Assembly (NCBI GenBank): GCA_027382625.1
Contig: JAJKFJ010020904.1
Location: 186,001-250,000 of the forward strand
From: Tetmemena sp. SeJ-2015
Taxonomy: Eukaryota; Ciliophora; Spirotrichea; Sporadotrichida; Oxytrichidae
Length of the DNA stretch: 64,000 nt
Direction of reading: 5' to 3'
The notes below the pieces were generated by a model. The model searched no databases, had not been told where the DNA came from, and saw nothing but the letters and a program-made list of their open reading frames with translations. Position 1 is the stretch's first letter; every line of letters begins with the position of its first letter. Made by a program: the position numbers and the translations under genes. Of this stretch, positions 11,455-23,660 are shown piece by piece.

Positions 11455-12305
11455 TCACTTATATTTCATGGCATGGGGACCCACCTTGCAAGTAGGTAGT
11501 TTCATGAAATCATCCCAGTCATAAGCGACTTTGCCCTAGCAGCAGGACCAATACTTCTTCAGATCATGAAATACAGCTTCGCCGGTGTGGAATGCACAAG
11601 CTTCATCTGAATTTTCTTCAGGAAGGAAGGATCTCTTTGCACATCCCTTATTGCCGCAAATGAACTTTCCATCTTTAGCAAGCTATAAAAGTTGTAAAAT
11701 TCGAATTTAAATACCACTGGTTGCTTAGGAGCTTCCTCAGCTTGTATCTTTGCATCTTCCTCTCTCTTCTTCTTTTCCTCTTGTTCTCTGTTGAAGTCAG
11801 CAGCAGTTTTCACAACTTGTTTCTCCTTCTCAAGAGCTAATTTGGAATAATTAGACTTGCACTTTCATTATTCTTACTTACCATTAGTTGCATTTTGAAC
11901 AGTGCTTGATCTCCAGAACTCACTATCTTCTTGCTTTTCATCAGAGTGGGGTCCTATAATTATCTTAGAATTCTTTTAGCTCTTTCACTTATTCAATCGA
12001 TTTTCAACTTCTTTCGAGTCCTAATGCTTTTTAAAACTTACCGCTGCAACATCCCTCAATTTTTTCGAACTCAGCCCATTCATAAACAATCTAATTGCAG
12101 CAAGACCATCCCTTCTTTAAGTCGTGGAATATAGGTTTGCCACTGTGAAACTTGCATGATAAGCCGTTATTTTAGGATTCCAAATAGTTCTTATTGCAAC
12201 CAGGTCTAAAATTATATTTTAACATTTCAAATACATGTAGCGAGGTAATCACAATCACTAATAAGTGGCATATACTTACCTCTTGCACTTTTTAGTCTCC
12301 TCCAT
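11455..12305 (-). CDS. Protein with two CHORD domains (CHORDC1/RAR1-like)
   Basis: About 203 aa. CHORD 1 starts directly after the start codon (MEETKKCKR-PGCNKNYLE, CKFHSGKPIFHDLKKGWSCC, then EGCCSG-PHSDE); CHORD 2 forms the C-terminus (CGNKGCAKRSF, CAFHTGEAVFHDLKKYWSCC, PTCKVGPHAMKYK). Both carry the Cys/His zinc pattern; the family works as HSP90 co-chaperones. A charged linker joins them (EEKKKREEDAKIQAEE). Four GT-AG introns, 12206-12279, 11954-12041, 11837-11881 and 11683-11714 (74, 88, 45, 32 bp), leave exactly 612 bases. No IES is needed, so the whole gene may be one uninterrupted MDS, unlike its neighbours. No CS domain follows, unlike animal CHORDC1. Confidence 0.9.
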
Positions 12306-12452
12306 TTTGAATTAGATATTTATTAGAGTAGAATTTTCCAGAAGGAATTATTAACTCATCTGTCTTTTCATCTAGATTATGATTGAGTATTAAAGTTAAA
12401 TATTAAGTTCCTTCTAATAAGTCCGCTGCTAGATTTCACGATTTTTGTAATA

Positions 12453-15400
12453 ATGGTGGCACTATGTATCCACTATGCCTATTGGGAAAGAGAATTTGAA
12501 AAAGTGAAGCTGATAAATTACTACGCAGCTCCCTACTCTTCGTAAGGTGGTGCTTAATGTGGAATATACTGCTGACTTAATTTATCAGAAGACATTTAAA
12601 GGAGAGTAAGAAAACAGTAATACTTAGACTCAATGAAGTAGAGTTTACGGTACTAGATATCTAACTAAAAAGTGTTTTAATTTAAACAAAGAATAATATT
12701 ATTACCACTGATCAAGTATTATTGTGATGTATGGGACTAAATTCAGGGAAATAAATTGCCGCACTAAATCAAAACTCAACTGAGAAGGTAGTTCATTTAA
12801 AGAGATATTCTTGTTTTTCTTCCACAAGCCGAAAGTATCTTAAATGCACATTATAAACAAAAAGCAGAGCACAAGTTAAAAACAACGAAAAGTATAACAG
12901 GATTATTCTTAGGAAGATAGTAAATACCAACAAGAAAGTTCAAAGGGTAATTTTAGCAATAAGCTTAAATTATTGACAGGATCTTCTAAAGCTGAGAGAT
13001 AGTTTCTGAAAAGTAATCATAGGCAATTATATTAGATTCTATGATAAGTTAAATACTTTTATTACAATCATTAGCTCAGTAATTATCATAAGAATCAAGT
13101 CAGTTGGGTTGAAAGATAAAATCAAAGAAAGAAGTAATTTCGAGGTCATTCTAAAATTAGAGTAGTCATTACGAATCTAAAAGGGCCGCTAAATCTAATT
13201 GACTAGAGGCATACTGAAGCAACCAGAAAATCTCAGAATGAAAGGAATAGAGGTAGATCGCAAGAAAATTTCAGTAGTGAAGAAGATGATGACAAGTTAA
13301 AGCTTTAAAGAAGGAAGCCAAAGATAAAGTAAAGTTAAGAAAGTGACAAAGATAACACTTTAACATCCATAAATGCGTTTTCGAAATCATCAAATGCATT
13401 ACGCATAAAAGGAGGCAAAAAAGATGCAGATTAAGCGAGCTTAAAGAAAAAAGAGTAAGATAAATTCAATCAACTTGCTAATTTAAGAAAGAGACACAAA
13501 AGTTAGGCTGCTTGCTCGCACAGAAGGTAAAGATCAGTAAGCAAAAGTGAAGAGAGTTTATAGCTGTCGCACTCATAGGTTATAGTATCTTATGATCGTA
13601 AGATTAGAGATGAGAAATCTATAGCTCATAGCAAAAGGGATTAGAAGTACAAGAGCTAAAATAAGCATTCTTAGGAACGCTAAACTTCAAGAGAATACAT
13701 TAGAGGAAAGAACATTCTAATTTAATTATGTAATTGTTGAATATAACGGCCAATTCTAGAGTAAAATGGAACATACTCGTGATAAAAGAGGAGGAGAATT
13801 AAGGAAGCGTTCTTCGAGTTCATCTAGAAGTAAAGGTTAAATTTAAAGTTCAAAGGATCAAAGCTGTGCTAATTCAGACTCTTCAAATAAATCTAGTTAG
13901 ATTAACTACTCCTCATCGAAAAATTAGTAACATTTTTCGGGTCAAGAGGATTGTAATTTCTCGAAAATTATATATTTTGATACTGAAATGAGAGAGTTAA
14001 GTAAGCGCAAGCATAAACGAACTCAAAGATATGAGAGCTACATTTAAGAGAAGACTTAGCAAAAGATTAGCAATAGTGGTGCAAATCTGAATCCTGCCAA
14101 ATAACAATCAGTAGAATTGCTAAAATAAAGGTAGGAGAGCCTTGAGTTTGCAAAAAAGAATCCTAAGAAACCAATAGTGAAGGTTAACCAAGATTCTTAA
14201 GTATCTAATAAGACTTTATCTTAGGACGAAATTAAACATCTAAGCAAATACACATTTCCAAAAGGATCTTCTATCAAGTAAGCTCACGACAAACAAACAG
14301 CACTAATTCCAGAGAAAAGATATTAAAAAATACAATTTATTTAGAAAATATAACAAGGTTATTTTTAAACTTAAGTATTTTTAGATGCATATAAATTTTT
14401 TTTCTCAGATTAAATTTTAACAAAGCTCGAAATTTGTTTTGTTTGATAATAATCTAGCATTGAAATAAGTCAGCTTGAGAAAAAGATTAGAAACTAAACA
14501 AATTTTAATAATGCAAATGAAGGCAGTAATATAAGCCCAGCTATAAAGTACTATACAATTTTTATTTTTTTACTAAGATCTTCCTATTAACTTTGAGGTT
14601 AAACTTTTGTATGACGACGATAATAGATAGATCATTAAGCTCAGCAAATACTACTAAAATAAAAATTGATAAAAATTAAACTAAAGAATAGCTTTTAGTG
14701 ATGTAATATAGGTGATAAAAATATGCAAAAAGGATTCTAGTCTACAATTCAAAGAATAAAAGACCATCAACAAAACAGCAAATGTAATTTTTTTACACAT
14801 CAGATTTTCCATAATTTTGAGTCAAAATTATATTAAACTTTCTGTTTTGCAATAGCAGTTAAATCTATTAACATTTTTGCCAATTACTAAAAAATCTGAT
14901 AATCTCTACTCAGAATAAAAAGCAATGGAATCCCAAGATAAGGAAATAAAAGGCACATAGTTATTATAAAAGTAACTACTTTCTGGATGGGTGAGAGGTA
15001 GAATTTCCTCATTTAACACTAAAGATTAGAGTAATTAAATTAAAGATCTAAGCAAAACTGATCTTTTAACTTCACCTTGTGAATAAGATAAGACCTAAAC
15101 CCTATCATAATTATTAAGGAAGAAATTTAGAGCTGAAGATAGTCTTTTACCATAAAACGAGAAAAGAATCAATGAGAAGATTAGAAATAAAAAAGTATTT
15201 AGAAAATCCTCTCAAAGTAAAAATCCTCAATCGCAAAGACCTTGATTTTTAATCCTTAAATTATTTTTATCTTTTAACAATCCATTATATCATTTTATTT
15301 ATCCAAAGTCTTCAACTATATAGCAAAAATAAACCTTTAAAATCGAAAAATCCTAACAGTCCTCAGTTTATTCAGCAATCAATTAGCAAAACTCTGGAAA

Positions 15401-18363
15401 TATAAAGTTTTTATGTAAGCATTTTAGTGTATTTTAAAAGCTCATTATAGACTCTAGTTCAACTAGTTCTAAGCTAAAGGAAAGTTAAGATAGCAGAATA
15501 TCAAATTCTAAATAGCCTTTTGTTTTAAAAAGATACAAACAAGATGAGTTATGGCCATAGAAGCAATTGCAACAGAAAAATAAAAGCAAGTAGAGAAATA
15601 GAATTGGAGTAGAACAATTAGGAAAAGATAGCAGCTCAAAGATTAATGTCGATCCAAATTAGAAAAAGATCTCATAGAAAAAGTAAATCAATAATGAAAA
15701 GACAAAGACAGAGATAAAATAGGTTATTTAATAAAGCAAAAATTGCTTGAAGAGTCCTGACAAATAAAGTTTGGATTAACCGATCAATAAAGATAAAGTT
15801 GGAATGGTACAAAAAATTAGGGATGATAAAGAGGAGTCAAAAATTGAAAAATCCTAAATTATGGAAAACATAGACAATGAAGAATTGAAAAAGAAATCGA
15901 TAGGCCTAGCTCAAAATAGACCAAAGAGAGTAATTATAATTTTCTTTTAAAATAGAAAATTTCTTATGATGTTATAAGAAGCCAGCATTCTTCTCAGAGT
16001 AAGGATTTAATTAATGTACTTTAATTTCAAATATAGCCGCTTGAATAAAGAGGCTGATTAAAAGAATGACTACAGATTAATTGAATGCCTTAAGTATGGA
16101 AATGATAATCCACCGAAGTTTAAAATTTACTTAACTCTATCCTCGTTGATTACAATTCTGTTACACTCACATCTTTAAAAGAATGAAATAATAGGATTCC
16201 TAGGAGGATTCTATGTTCAAAGAATGGGAAAGAGGTTGGATACTGTTGTTATAACAGATGCTTATCCTCTCGAAGAGGAGAAAGACTAAGGATTATTTAA
16301 ATGTGGAGCAAGTTGATCTTGAAAAAAATGTAGAGATGAATGCTGAATCTGCTTAAGGTTAGAAGATTTTGTATTAAAACTTTTGCTATCCTATTGTATT
16401 AATCTTATAAAAGTGTAGACGCAAAAGTTAGAAAGAAGGAAGCAACTCCACCTAGGATGGTATCACAGCCATCCTTTCTTCGAGCCAAGCCCGAGCCATG
16501 TTGACACATAGAATCACTCAGCTTATTAGAAGAATTTCAAGCAGAGCAATCAACCTTTCATCGGAATGATAGTCGCTCCTTATAATCCTCCAAAGATACC
16601 TCGATCTTCTTCTTTGAAAAAATTTAAACCTAATCCCTACGAAGTCGCAGATTCCTCTGCTTAGTCGAGCGTGAACTCATAGGGCTCATCTTAACTTCAG
16701 TTACTAACGCAAACTTAGGAAGTATGCCCTCAACCTTCCTATATCGAAAAATGGAATGAAATGAAAGCTTTGCTCCAGGTTAAAATCTTTCAAATGGATG
16801 ATGACGACGATGCGGACACAGTGCCATTTGAACTTGAATATGAAATCTTGCAAGAGAAGATGATTTAATCTCGAGTTCTTCGAGACTGTTACAAAATTTT
16901 ACAGAATCATCTAGAAGTTTAAGGATTCAATGATTTCTTACTAAACTTTGAGGAGCCATATCTTCCTTAAGCGGTTTCTAGTAAACTTGGTCAAGACTTT
17001 TAGATCACTAAGATACAGAAAATAATCATAACTTTGAAGAATCTCTTGGAGATGAATAAACTAATGCTTGAAGAAAAACCATTGGATTACAAGCATTTTA
17101 GTAAATACTTAAGACATAAGCTAAAAAAGGATGGGAGCATAGCTGTAAATTAACTAGGGGACGAGAAAGGGCTTAAGTAGAGTAAACAAGAAACTATTGA
17201 TATCTCCAAAAGTGAAGAAATTGACAAATTCATTGCTAAGATTTAAAGCTTAATAGAAAAGCTATAAGATAAAAAGAATGCTAAAGAGAATCATAAAGTT
17301 CTTCAAAAAGAAGAAAAATATTATAGTCCTGATAAATAGGACCCTTCTTTAACACCCTTAGAACACTTATAAAGCGAGTAGAAAGATAAAGGGAAACAGA
17401 GCATTTCAAGTTTTAGTAATTTTGGCAGTAGCAGTAAAGGGTCTAATTGCTCTGTTGCAAAACAAAAGGTTGAAGATACAGCTGAAAATTTGAAATAATT
17501 ACTTGGATTTGAGGAGGAGGTACTCTCAGATGATTCTCACATGAGTATGGTAGAGTATTGTGAACGAAGAAGGATGATTGATAGGATTTACAAAACTGAT
17601 AAGTTGAATAATGTATCTCCAACCCTCACAGAATTTAATCTGAGACAAACAAGATAGCGGATGTATAGCTCTAAAGGCTATGATGATAACAGATCAGACT
17701 ATGGGTTTTCAGATAAAGATTCATTTGCCGATTTTGGTGATTGTGGAGACGGTGCAAGCCCAATCAGTTTAAATTTTAAAGAATGCCACACTAGCAAAAA
17801 TGCAAAGTCCCTCTCAAAACATCTTCACTAAAAACTAGTAAGAGAGCTAATCTTCGATTCCTGGATAAGATGAATTAGTTACTCCTTCGCTGGCAAAATC
17901 AGTAGCTGAGAATGAAGCCAAGTCTGATGAAGCTGAAATTTAGTAAGATTAAGAATTTCAACCTGAGCCAATCGAATTCATAAATGAAGATTATGAACTT
18001 ATGGACTTATAAGTTCCTACTCAAACTTAAAATAATGATTCAAGTATGCTAACAAGCTTTATCATTGAAGGAGGAGGATCATCCAATTAAAATTGCGTTC
18101 AGTAATCTTATTCCTTTAAAGATTAGACTGCGGGTGAAAATAAAGATAACGCTGTGGATGATTGCTCTATGAAAGATGATCAGGAAACAGAGTCACACGC
18201 TGATGATGCTGCATAGATTGTTCCTGAAATAACTGAAGAAGATATAAGGAAGCACGAAGAATATATAAAGAGGAAAAGATCAATCTATCCTATAGATCTG
18301 AGAGACTATAATAGACATTATGAAATGTATTAGCAAGCAAGAGAAGCAAGGATGTCAAATTGA
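12453..18363 (+). CDS. JAMM/MPN+ metalloprotease, MYSM1-like (probable histone H2A deubiquitinase)
   Basis: The catalytic part is at 16080-16620. It shows the JAMM glutamate in HLQKNEIIGFLGGFYVQR, then VVITDAYPLEEEK, the zinc motif LGWYHSHPFFEPSPSHVDTQ (HxH, Ser, Asp all present) and FIGMIVAPYNPPK. This order and spacing fits MYSM1/MPND-type MPN+ proteins, which remove ubiquitin from chromatin-bound substrates. An insert of about 70 bp (near 16330-16420) between MNAESAQ and KLERRKQLHL is intron or IES. The region before the catalytic part, some 3.5 kb, encodes a Ser/Lys/Arg/Gln-rich tail without a recognised SWIRM or SANT domain; after it comes a long acidic, Ser-rich C-terminus ending REARMSN at TGA 18361-18363. 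The start at 12453 (MVALCIHYAYWERE) is the best candidate, not certain. Could in principle be two genes, but strand and frame are coherent throughout. Confidence 0.65.
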
Positions 18364-18423
18364 AAAGTTAAATTATTTGGAACATCCTTTCTGTTATTTA
18401 TTAAATTTATACCTACAATATTC

Positions 18424-20792
18424 TCATTTCTTAATTTAACTTTCAAATTCTCTTTCAGGAAAATGATTCTTATATAAACAAAAGCAAATTTATAAAGAAG
18501 ATATTTTACACTATGATTTTATTAAGCCTGTATATTTTTTTTAAAAAAAATATGCTAACTTAATATTTCTAAAGCAGCCACTGCATATCAGCCAAAACAT
18601 CACTGCACTTCCAAGCAATAGAGCTCCTATTTTTCCTTTCTATTAGAGTAGAGTTAAATAAAACCTAATTGCTAATGAGTTCTTACTTTTTTATTGCAAT
18701 GCTTTCGATTAGATGTTTGCTAAAATATCGCTATGATGTTATTTAGTTGAAAACCAATTGAAGTCAGCTTCAATGCCAGATACTCCTCTTTATAGTATAC
18801 TTAGATTAGGTTCAAACGAATAAAAATTTTAAGAAAATTGATGTAAAGTACTTACACCTATCGAAGCATATATGAATTTTTCATATTACAGGCATTCAAA
18901 ACCTCCAGTCAACACAAAGGGACAACCTGCGTTTATAAACTCTCTGATCGTCAACCACTCATTATTCACAAAGACTGAAAACATAGAAAAGATAGCATAT
19001 ATAAGCATATTTATTCTTAACAATATAAAAATAAGATGATGAAAGTCCTGCTCTTCTTTTTGTAGCCAACTATATCGATCTTTAATTCACTAGGCGTAGG
19101 TGGTAACTACTCATACATATAGTTAGGGTCTGCATACCATGGCATAAATATGGGTAAGAGTTGTGCTAGGATAAGAAGCGAGCAAATTGCAGCGTTTAAT
19201 CTAAGATTGTTTCTTGATATGAAATTACGTTTAGTTAGGATAATCTCAAATGAAGAAGCTTATGACCTATTAAGGTCTTAGTCAGCTGGACAAAGAGGAT
19301 TAAAATTTTCCAATAATCTGCAGTCTTGCTAGTTTTATTGCATTAGTGAGTAGTTATTCAGCCTATTTTGGTGTTCTGGATTAAAGTGAGATGGGAGGGG
19401 TCTCATTTTTAAAGTTTTGATTTGGAGATCTTAGTATTCCTGAGGGCTTGTTCTGATTGATCTCTTTTTTTGATATTCTGGAGTTTATGGATTTAACCTT
19501 CATTCTTCACTATTTTCAGAATTATTCTACTTGTTCCTCAAATTTATTTTATCTAATGAGCCAAATTTCGATTGAGAAGAAAGTTGGATGTCCTTAAGAG
19601 AGTTTTGATAGGTCGTCATTATTGGTGGCTGATTACTTCATTCGGAGAAGTTCCTTGAGTTAGAGGTGAAAATGAATTAATTGTTTGCATCTTGGTCAGA
19701 GAATGTTTCCATGAATTGTGAATATAATTTTACTAATTACTTGAATGCATATTAGTTCATTGTTAAGTGATCTTTTTCTCTAAAATTAATTTGAAGAAAT
19801 GTTTAAATGTATGCTACTTTGAATAATAAGAGTTAATGCAATCCTTGATATCCACACTTCAAAATATGCTGCAATTAAGACCTAATCTCCGCTACTGATT
19901 ATTTTAATCGCTTCCACTTTCCTCAATGTAACAGCAAATGAAGTTAGAACGCACAGCTGTATTATCTCCTTCAACTATTAGTTCTCCTCTTTTCTTTCTG
20001 TCACTTTCTTGCCTAAATCCTCTTTTACTATTCAAACCGCCTTCATTTTAAAATTCGCTGCTCCCAGTATTCCCTTGCAAATTTTTATTCTGCTTTCCTT
20101 CATTCAGAATATATTGATAAATAATTCAAAGAAAATTATAGAGGAATAAATTGCCTTTGCTGTTTTAATTAGATGGTGCTTAATTAGTGTTATTTAGATC
20201 GGACTTCTCGAATTCTTCAAATTCTTTGAGAAAACTCATTTATATCTGCGATGCATTATTACCTTAGGCTGGAACGAGAAGTAATTGCTTTTATTAATTG
20301 TATGGCTCCACCTCCTGCAAGCCATCGGCTTCTTCTCTCGACTACCTTTTCCCATTCTTCACCACTTCTGCACCTCTATCTTGTGATGCCTCTTCCTCTG
20401 AAATCAAATTGTCCTGATCGATTGCTTAGTCAAGGGGATTTTCACTTTAGAGCTAATCCTCTTCGCCACCAGATCCGGCTCTTTTATTTCTGTTTGTTCC
20501 AGTGAAAGCAATAATTATAATAAAAAAGATTTTTCACTTACTCATATTCATAATTTAGCATTATTGTTATCCTCAGGGTCATTTAAAAATCCTCCGAAGT
20601 CTAGGTCATCATCAAGGTTCTTCTATTAATTTTTTAAATTATGAAATGCAAACAATTAAATAACTTCTTCCCTTCTTTTTCATGAAGTTCAAGTGATTGC
20701 TCCAAAGAGAGAGACAGATCATTCCCGCCGTTTTAGCCCTGGGCATCGGTCTTATCTCTATAGAAGTTATCTAGCTTTTTAAAATCGTTCAT
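18424..20792 (-). CDS. Membrane protein of unknown function with acidic N-terminal region
   Basis: Start at ATG 20792 (MNDFKKLDNFYRDKTDAQG). The N-terminal half is hydrophilic and acidic (DDDLDFGGFLNDPEDNN; ISEEEASQDRGAEVVKNGK), with a Lys/Asn-rich stretch. The C-terminal half has two likely membrane segments: AAICSLLILAQLLPIFMPWY near 19180 and GALLLGSAVMFWLICSGCF near 18590. Between them is a segment of about 110 aa (LKIDIVGYKKKSR, NNEWLTIREFINAGCPF, VSGIEADFNWFS) that would be lumenal or extracellular. IESs or introns interrupt it around 20530, 19300, 19010, 18850. No family recognised. The stop is taken as the TGA at 18424-18426, but coding quality falls after 18560. Confidence 0.6.
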
Positions 20793-21058
20793 GATATTAT
20801 TTCAGTACCATTCTTTTATTATTCTTAAAACAGCCTTTATTTTAAATTATTTTTCCACTACTCGCTAATTCAATCAGTAAATAAATTAAAATAGGGCAAA
20901 AATTGAGAGAATAACTCAAAATGCAAATACTTTCTAGTGTGAAAATCAGGCGCTGTTTTCTATAAGAATTTTGAGATTTTAATTTATTTTTGGGATCCTG
21001 CTGCCTAATAATTTAATTTATTTCTAGCTCTCCTCCTTTCTTCCAGAACTATTTCTGA

Positions 21059-23360
21059 ATGCTCGGCCTTTCAACAGAGCGCAAACTTCTAAACTTATTT
21101 GAAGTCATTAGAGACGAAGAGTCAAGAGCTGAAGTGCTCAGACAGAGACTTTCCAGTGATCCCTCATTTGCTCCCCTATCTTCATTCTCCAGAATTGACA
21201 GAGACTAAGATGGTAGAGTCAGCTCTTTAGAACTTAAGGACTTTTTCGCGGACTAGAGAGAATACCACATCTCTGAAAGCGATTGCTACAACCTCATCAA
21301 GTTCAATTATGTAAGAATAGTATGAATGAAGAAAATTAATTCTATGACTTGGACAAGGACAACAGGCTTGCTCAAATAGAGTTCCAATAAATGTTGCTGC
21401 CCTGTGAGGATAACTATCTCCGCGACCGAGCTCTCAATCGTAGCTCTTACAGACTCGGCCGCTTTGAATCCCTTCCCTATGGCTTGGAGCAAAAACTGAA
21501 CTCTGTGCTAACTCACGAAATTTCTATGCTCAAAAGACTCACCAACGCCAAGAATGAATTGATCCACTCCTATGATTTTTCAACTTACGCTGCTTACAAG
21601 TCAGTAGACAGATGGAATGATGGCGCTATAACCATCGATAATCTCAAGTTATTTATTCATCAAACGTGCATGTTAATAAATGAATTAATTATAAGTGGTT
21701 CTTCAGACTTAGCCAAAAGTATCTTACTGACAAGGAGGCACTAGCCATTATAAGGAGAATTGAGACTGACGGAGATGGCAAAGTTTCTTATTATGAATTC
21801 TCAGATTTCCTAAACAATCAGATCTCTTCTTACCCTGGAAAGCTATATCAAAGCGAATATCAACCTAGATTATGATTAAGTTGTATCCTTAGTAGTCTAA
21901 AATATAAACCTAGAGTTGTAGATGACTATGAACTCTATATACTTTCTTATATTGTAATGACTATGGATTAAGAAGACAGGCTGCGGACTCTCCTCAAAGA
22001 GAGAAGCCAAGAGAGAGAGCTCAAACCACTGACAAAAGATAAAGAGTCAAGTTTAACGATGAACTCAACACCTCTCACTAAGCAACTAATGTCCAAAGAC
22101 AGCCAATTTAGGCCTATCAGACTCCTGTCAAAAAGTAAGGTGATCTTATATATTAAAGATTTGAAACTTTATAAGATGATAATGTTATTTTATCACCAAG
22201 AGAATGAAAATGCTGGATCGACTGAGAAGACTGCTCATAAAACTGGAGCTAAGGAGATGTTATCACCAAGCGAAGGTGGACAGGAGCAATAAAATCTTAG
22301 TCAAGACTTTGAATCAGATGAAGCTTTAAATAATAGCAACGAAAATTCCAAGAATTAAAACTTGCAGAGTCCAGATCAAGTGAACTAAAATGATTCTATG
22401 GCCAGAAAGGAGTTAGAGGAATCCTAAAACGAATCTCCTGACAGAAGACAAGAGCAAAACAAGCCCAATTCATTTTTTAAGATCGAACTCATATTTACCA
22501 AAGGATTATTCTAAATGCAACTATATATGATGGACTCAGAGTTTTTGAAGAGGTATTGAGACTTGAATAAAAGACTGAGAATTTAAAGTAGCAGCTTGCT
22601 TTGAGATCAGACTTCAACTTATTTGATGCTTTCAAGGTGCTTGATATTGATAACACTGGCAATCTTACTTCAGATTCCTTGAAGCGTGCCCTTCAAGAAA
22701 TTGGAATTTTCGCTCGTGAGATTGAAGTTGAGCTTTTCTTAGCAAAGTACTGTCCAGACGGTACCTAAACTATTCGTTTCAGCCAAAGCGTTGATGCTTC
22801 CTCTCTGCTAACCCATACTACGCAGCCCTAGTAAACAAGAGAAGTAGCAACTACTATCCAGTGCATGCTCGCAAACTCTATAGAGACGACATGTTTTCAT
22901 TTGCCACTCGCCAACTTTTACATGAGCTACTCAGGACCAGCTTCTTTGTGGAATCTCTTTTTGAGAATCTAAGAGAGCATCTTGCGAGAAGAGAGAACGA
23001 GTACTAAGATTTGAGTCTTGTTGATCTTTTTGGCCTCATTGATCAAGACAAAGATCAAAGAGTTTCAAGATTTGAGTTAAGAACTTTCCTTCAGTCAGTT
23101 AGATTATACTGTTCAGATGACGAAGTGCAACTCATTTTGAATCGTTTCAGCAAGGGTAAAGACTATCGCTTCTCACTTGAAGATTTCTTGAATGAGCTTT
23201 CCCCTAAAGTCGGATAGGCCAGTGAGCAACAAGAAAATGAGGGCAATAGTAGCAGGAAAATGAAGGCGAAATAAACGAGAGTGGTGAACAGCAATAGCCA
23301 GAGGGTGAAGAAGAGTACGAAGAGGAACAATTTGAAGAGGAGAGAGTAGAAGTTTAGTGA
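21059..23360 (+). CDS. Multi-EF-hand calcium-binding protein
   Basis: At least five EF-hand loops are visible: DRDQDGRVSSLE (21190), DLDKDNRLAQIEF (restored across an IES at 21308-21346), ETDGDGKVSYYEF (21755), DIDNTGNLTSDSL (22645, weak) and DQDKDQRVSRFEL (23043). Loops 1, 2 and 5 have acidic residues at positions 1, 3, 5 and 12, so they should bind calcium. They are spread in pairs along about 600-700 aa with helical segments between and a hydrophilic linker at 22000-22460. The C-terminal tail is strongly acidic (GEEEYEEEQFEEERVEV) once the IES at 23233-23263 is removed; stop TGA 23358-23360. Such long multi-EF-hand proteins are common in ciliates, often cortical or ciliary; that location is inference. 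Confidence 0.8.
21308..21346. other. IES, pointer TATG
   Basis: TATG at 21308-21311 and 21343-21346, 35 bp removed. It falls exactly in an EF-hand loop; removal restores NYDLDKDNRLAQIEF. The left end reads GTAAG by chance, but the insert ends ATG, not AG. Confidence 0.85.
23233..23263. other. IES, 8-base pointer GAAAATGA
   Basis: GAAAATGA at 23233-23240 and 23256-23263, 23 bp removed. Switches into the acidic reading frame of the tail. Without it the frame gives a basic, atypical sequence. Confidence 0.65.
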
Positions 23361-23660
23361 AATGATCAGAGTAGCTGATAAGAAAGAATGATGATTGAAA
23401 TCATTCAACTTTAACAAGGTAAGCAAGTATATTTATTACAATATAGAGAGCAACAAGTATTTTAAGCTATTATTTATTTCAATCGATTCAGAAAGACTAT
23501 ATAAAAGGTAAAACATTAGATTTAACTCAGATAAACATTGAATATAAACACAAATCGATCTAAAATGTTGAATAATTTTAAGCCAATTTTGATAAATTTT
23601 AAATTTAGCACAGAATAATCTTAAATAAAATTGCTGAAATATTTTTCTCTAAACTTTGTT

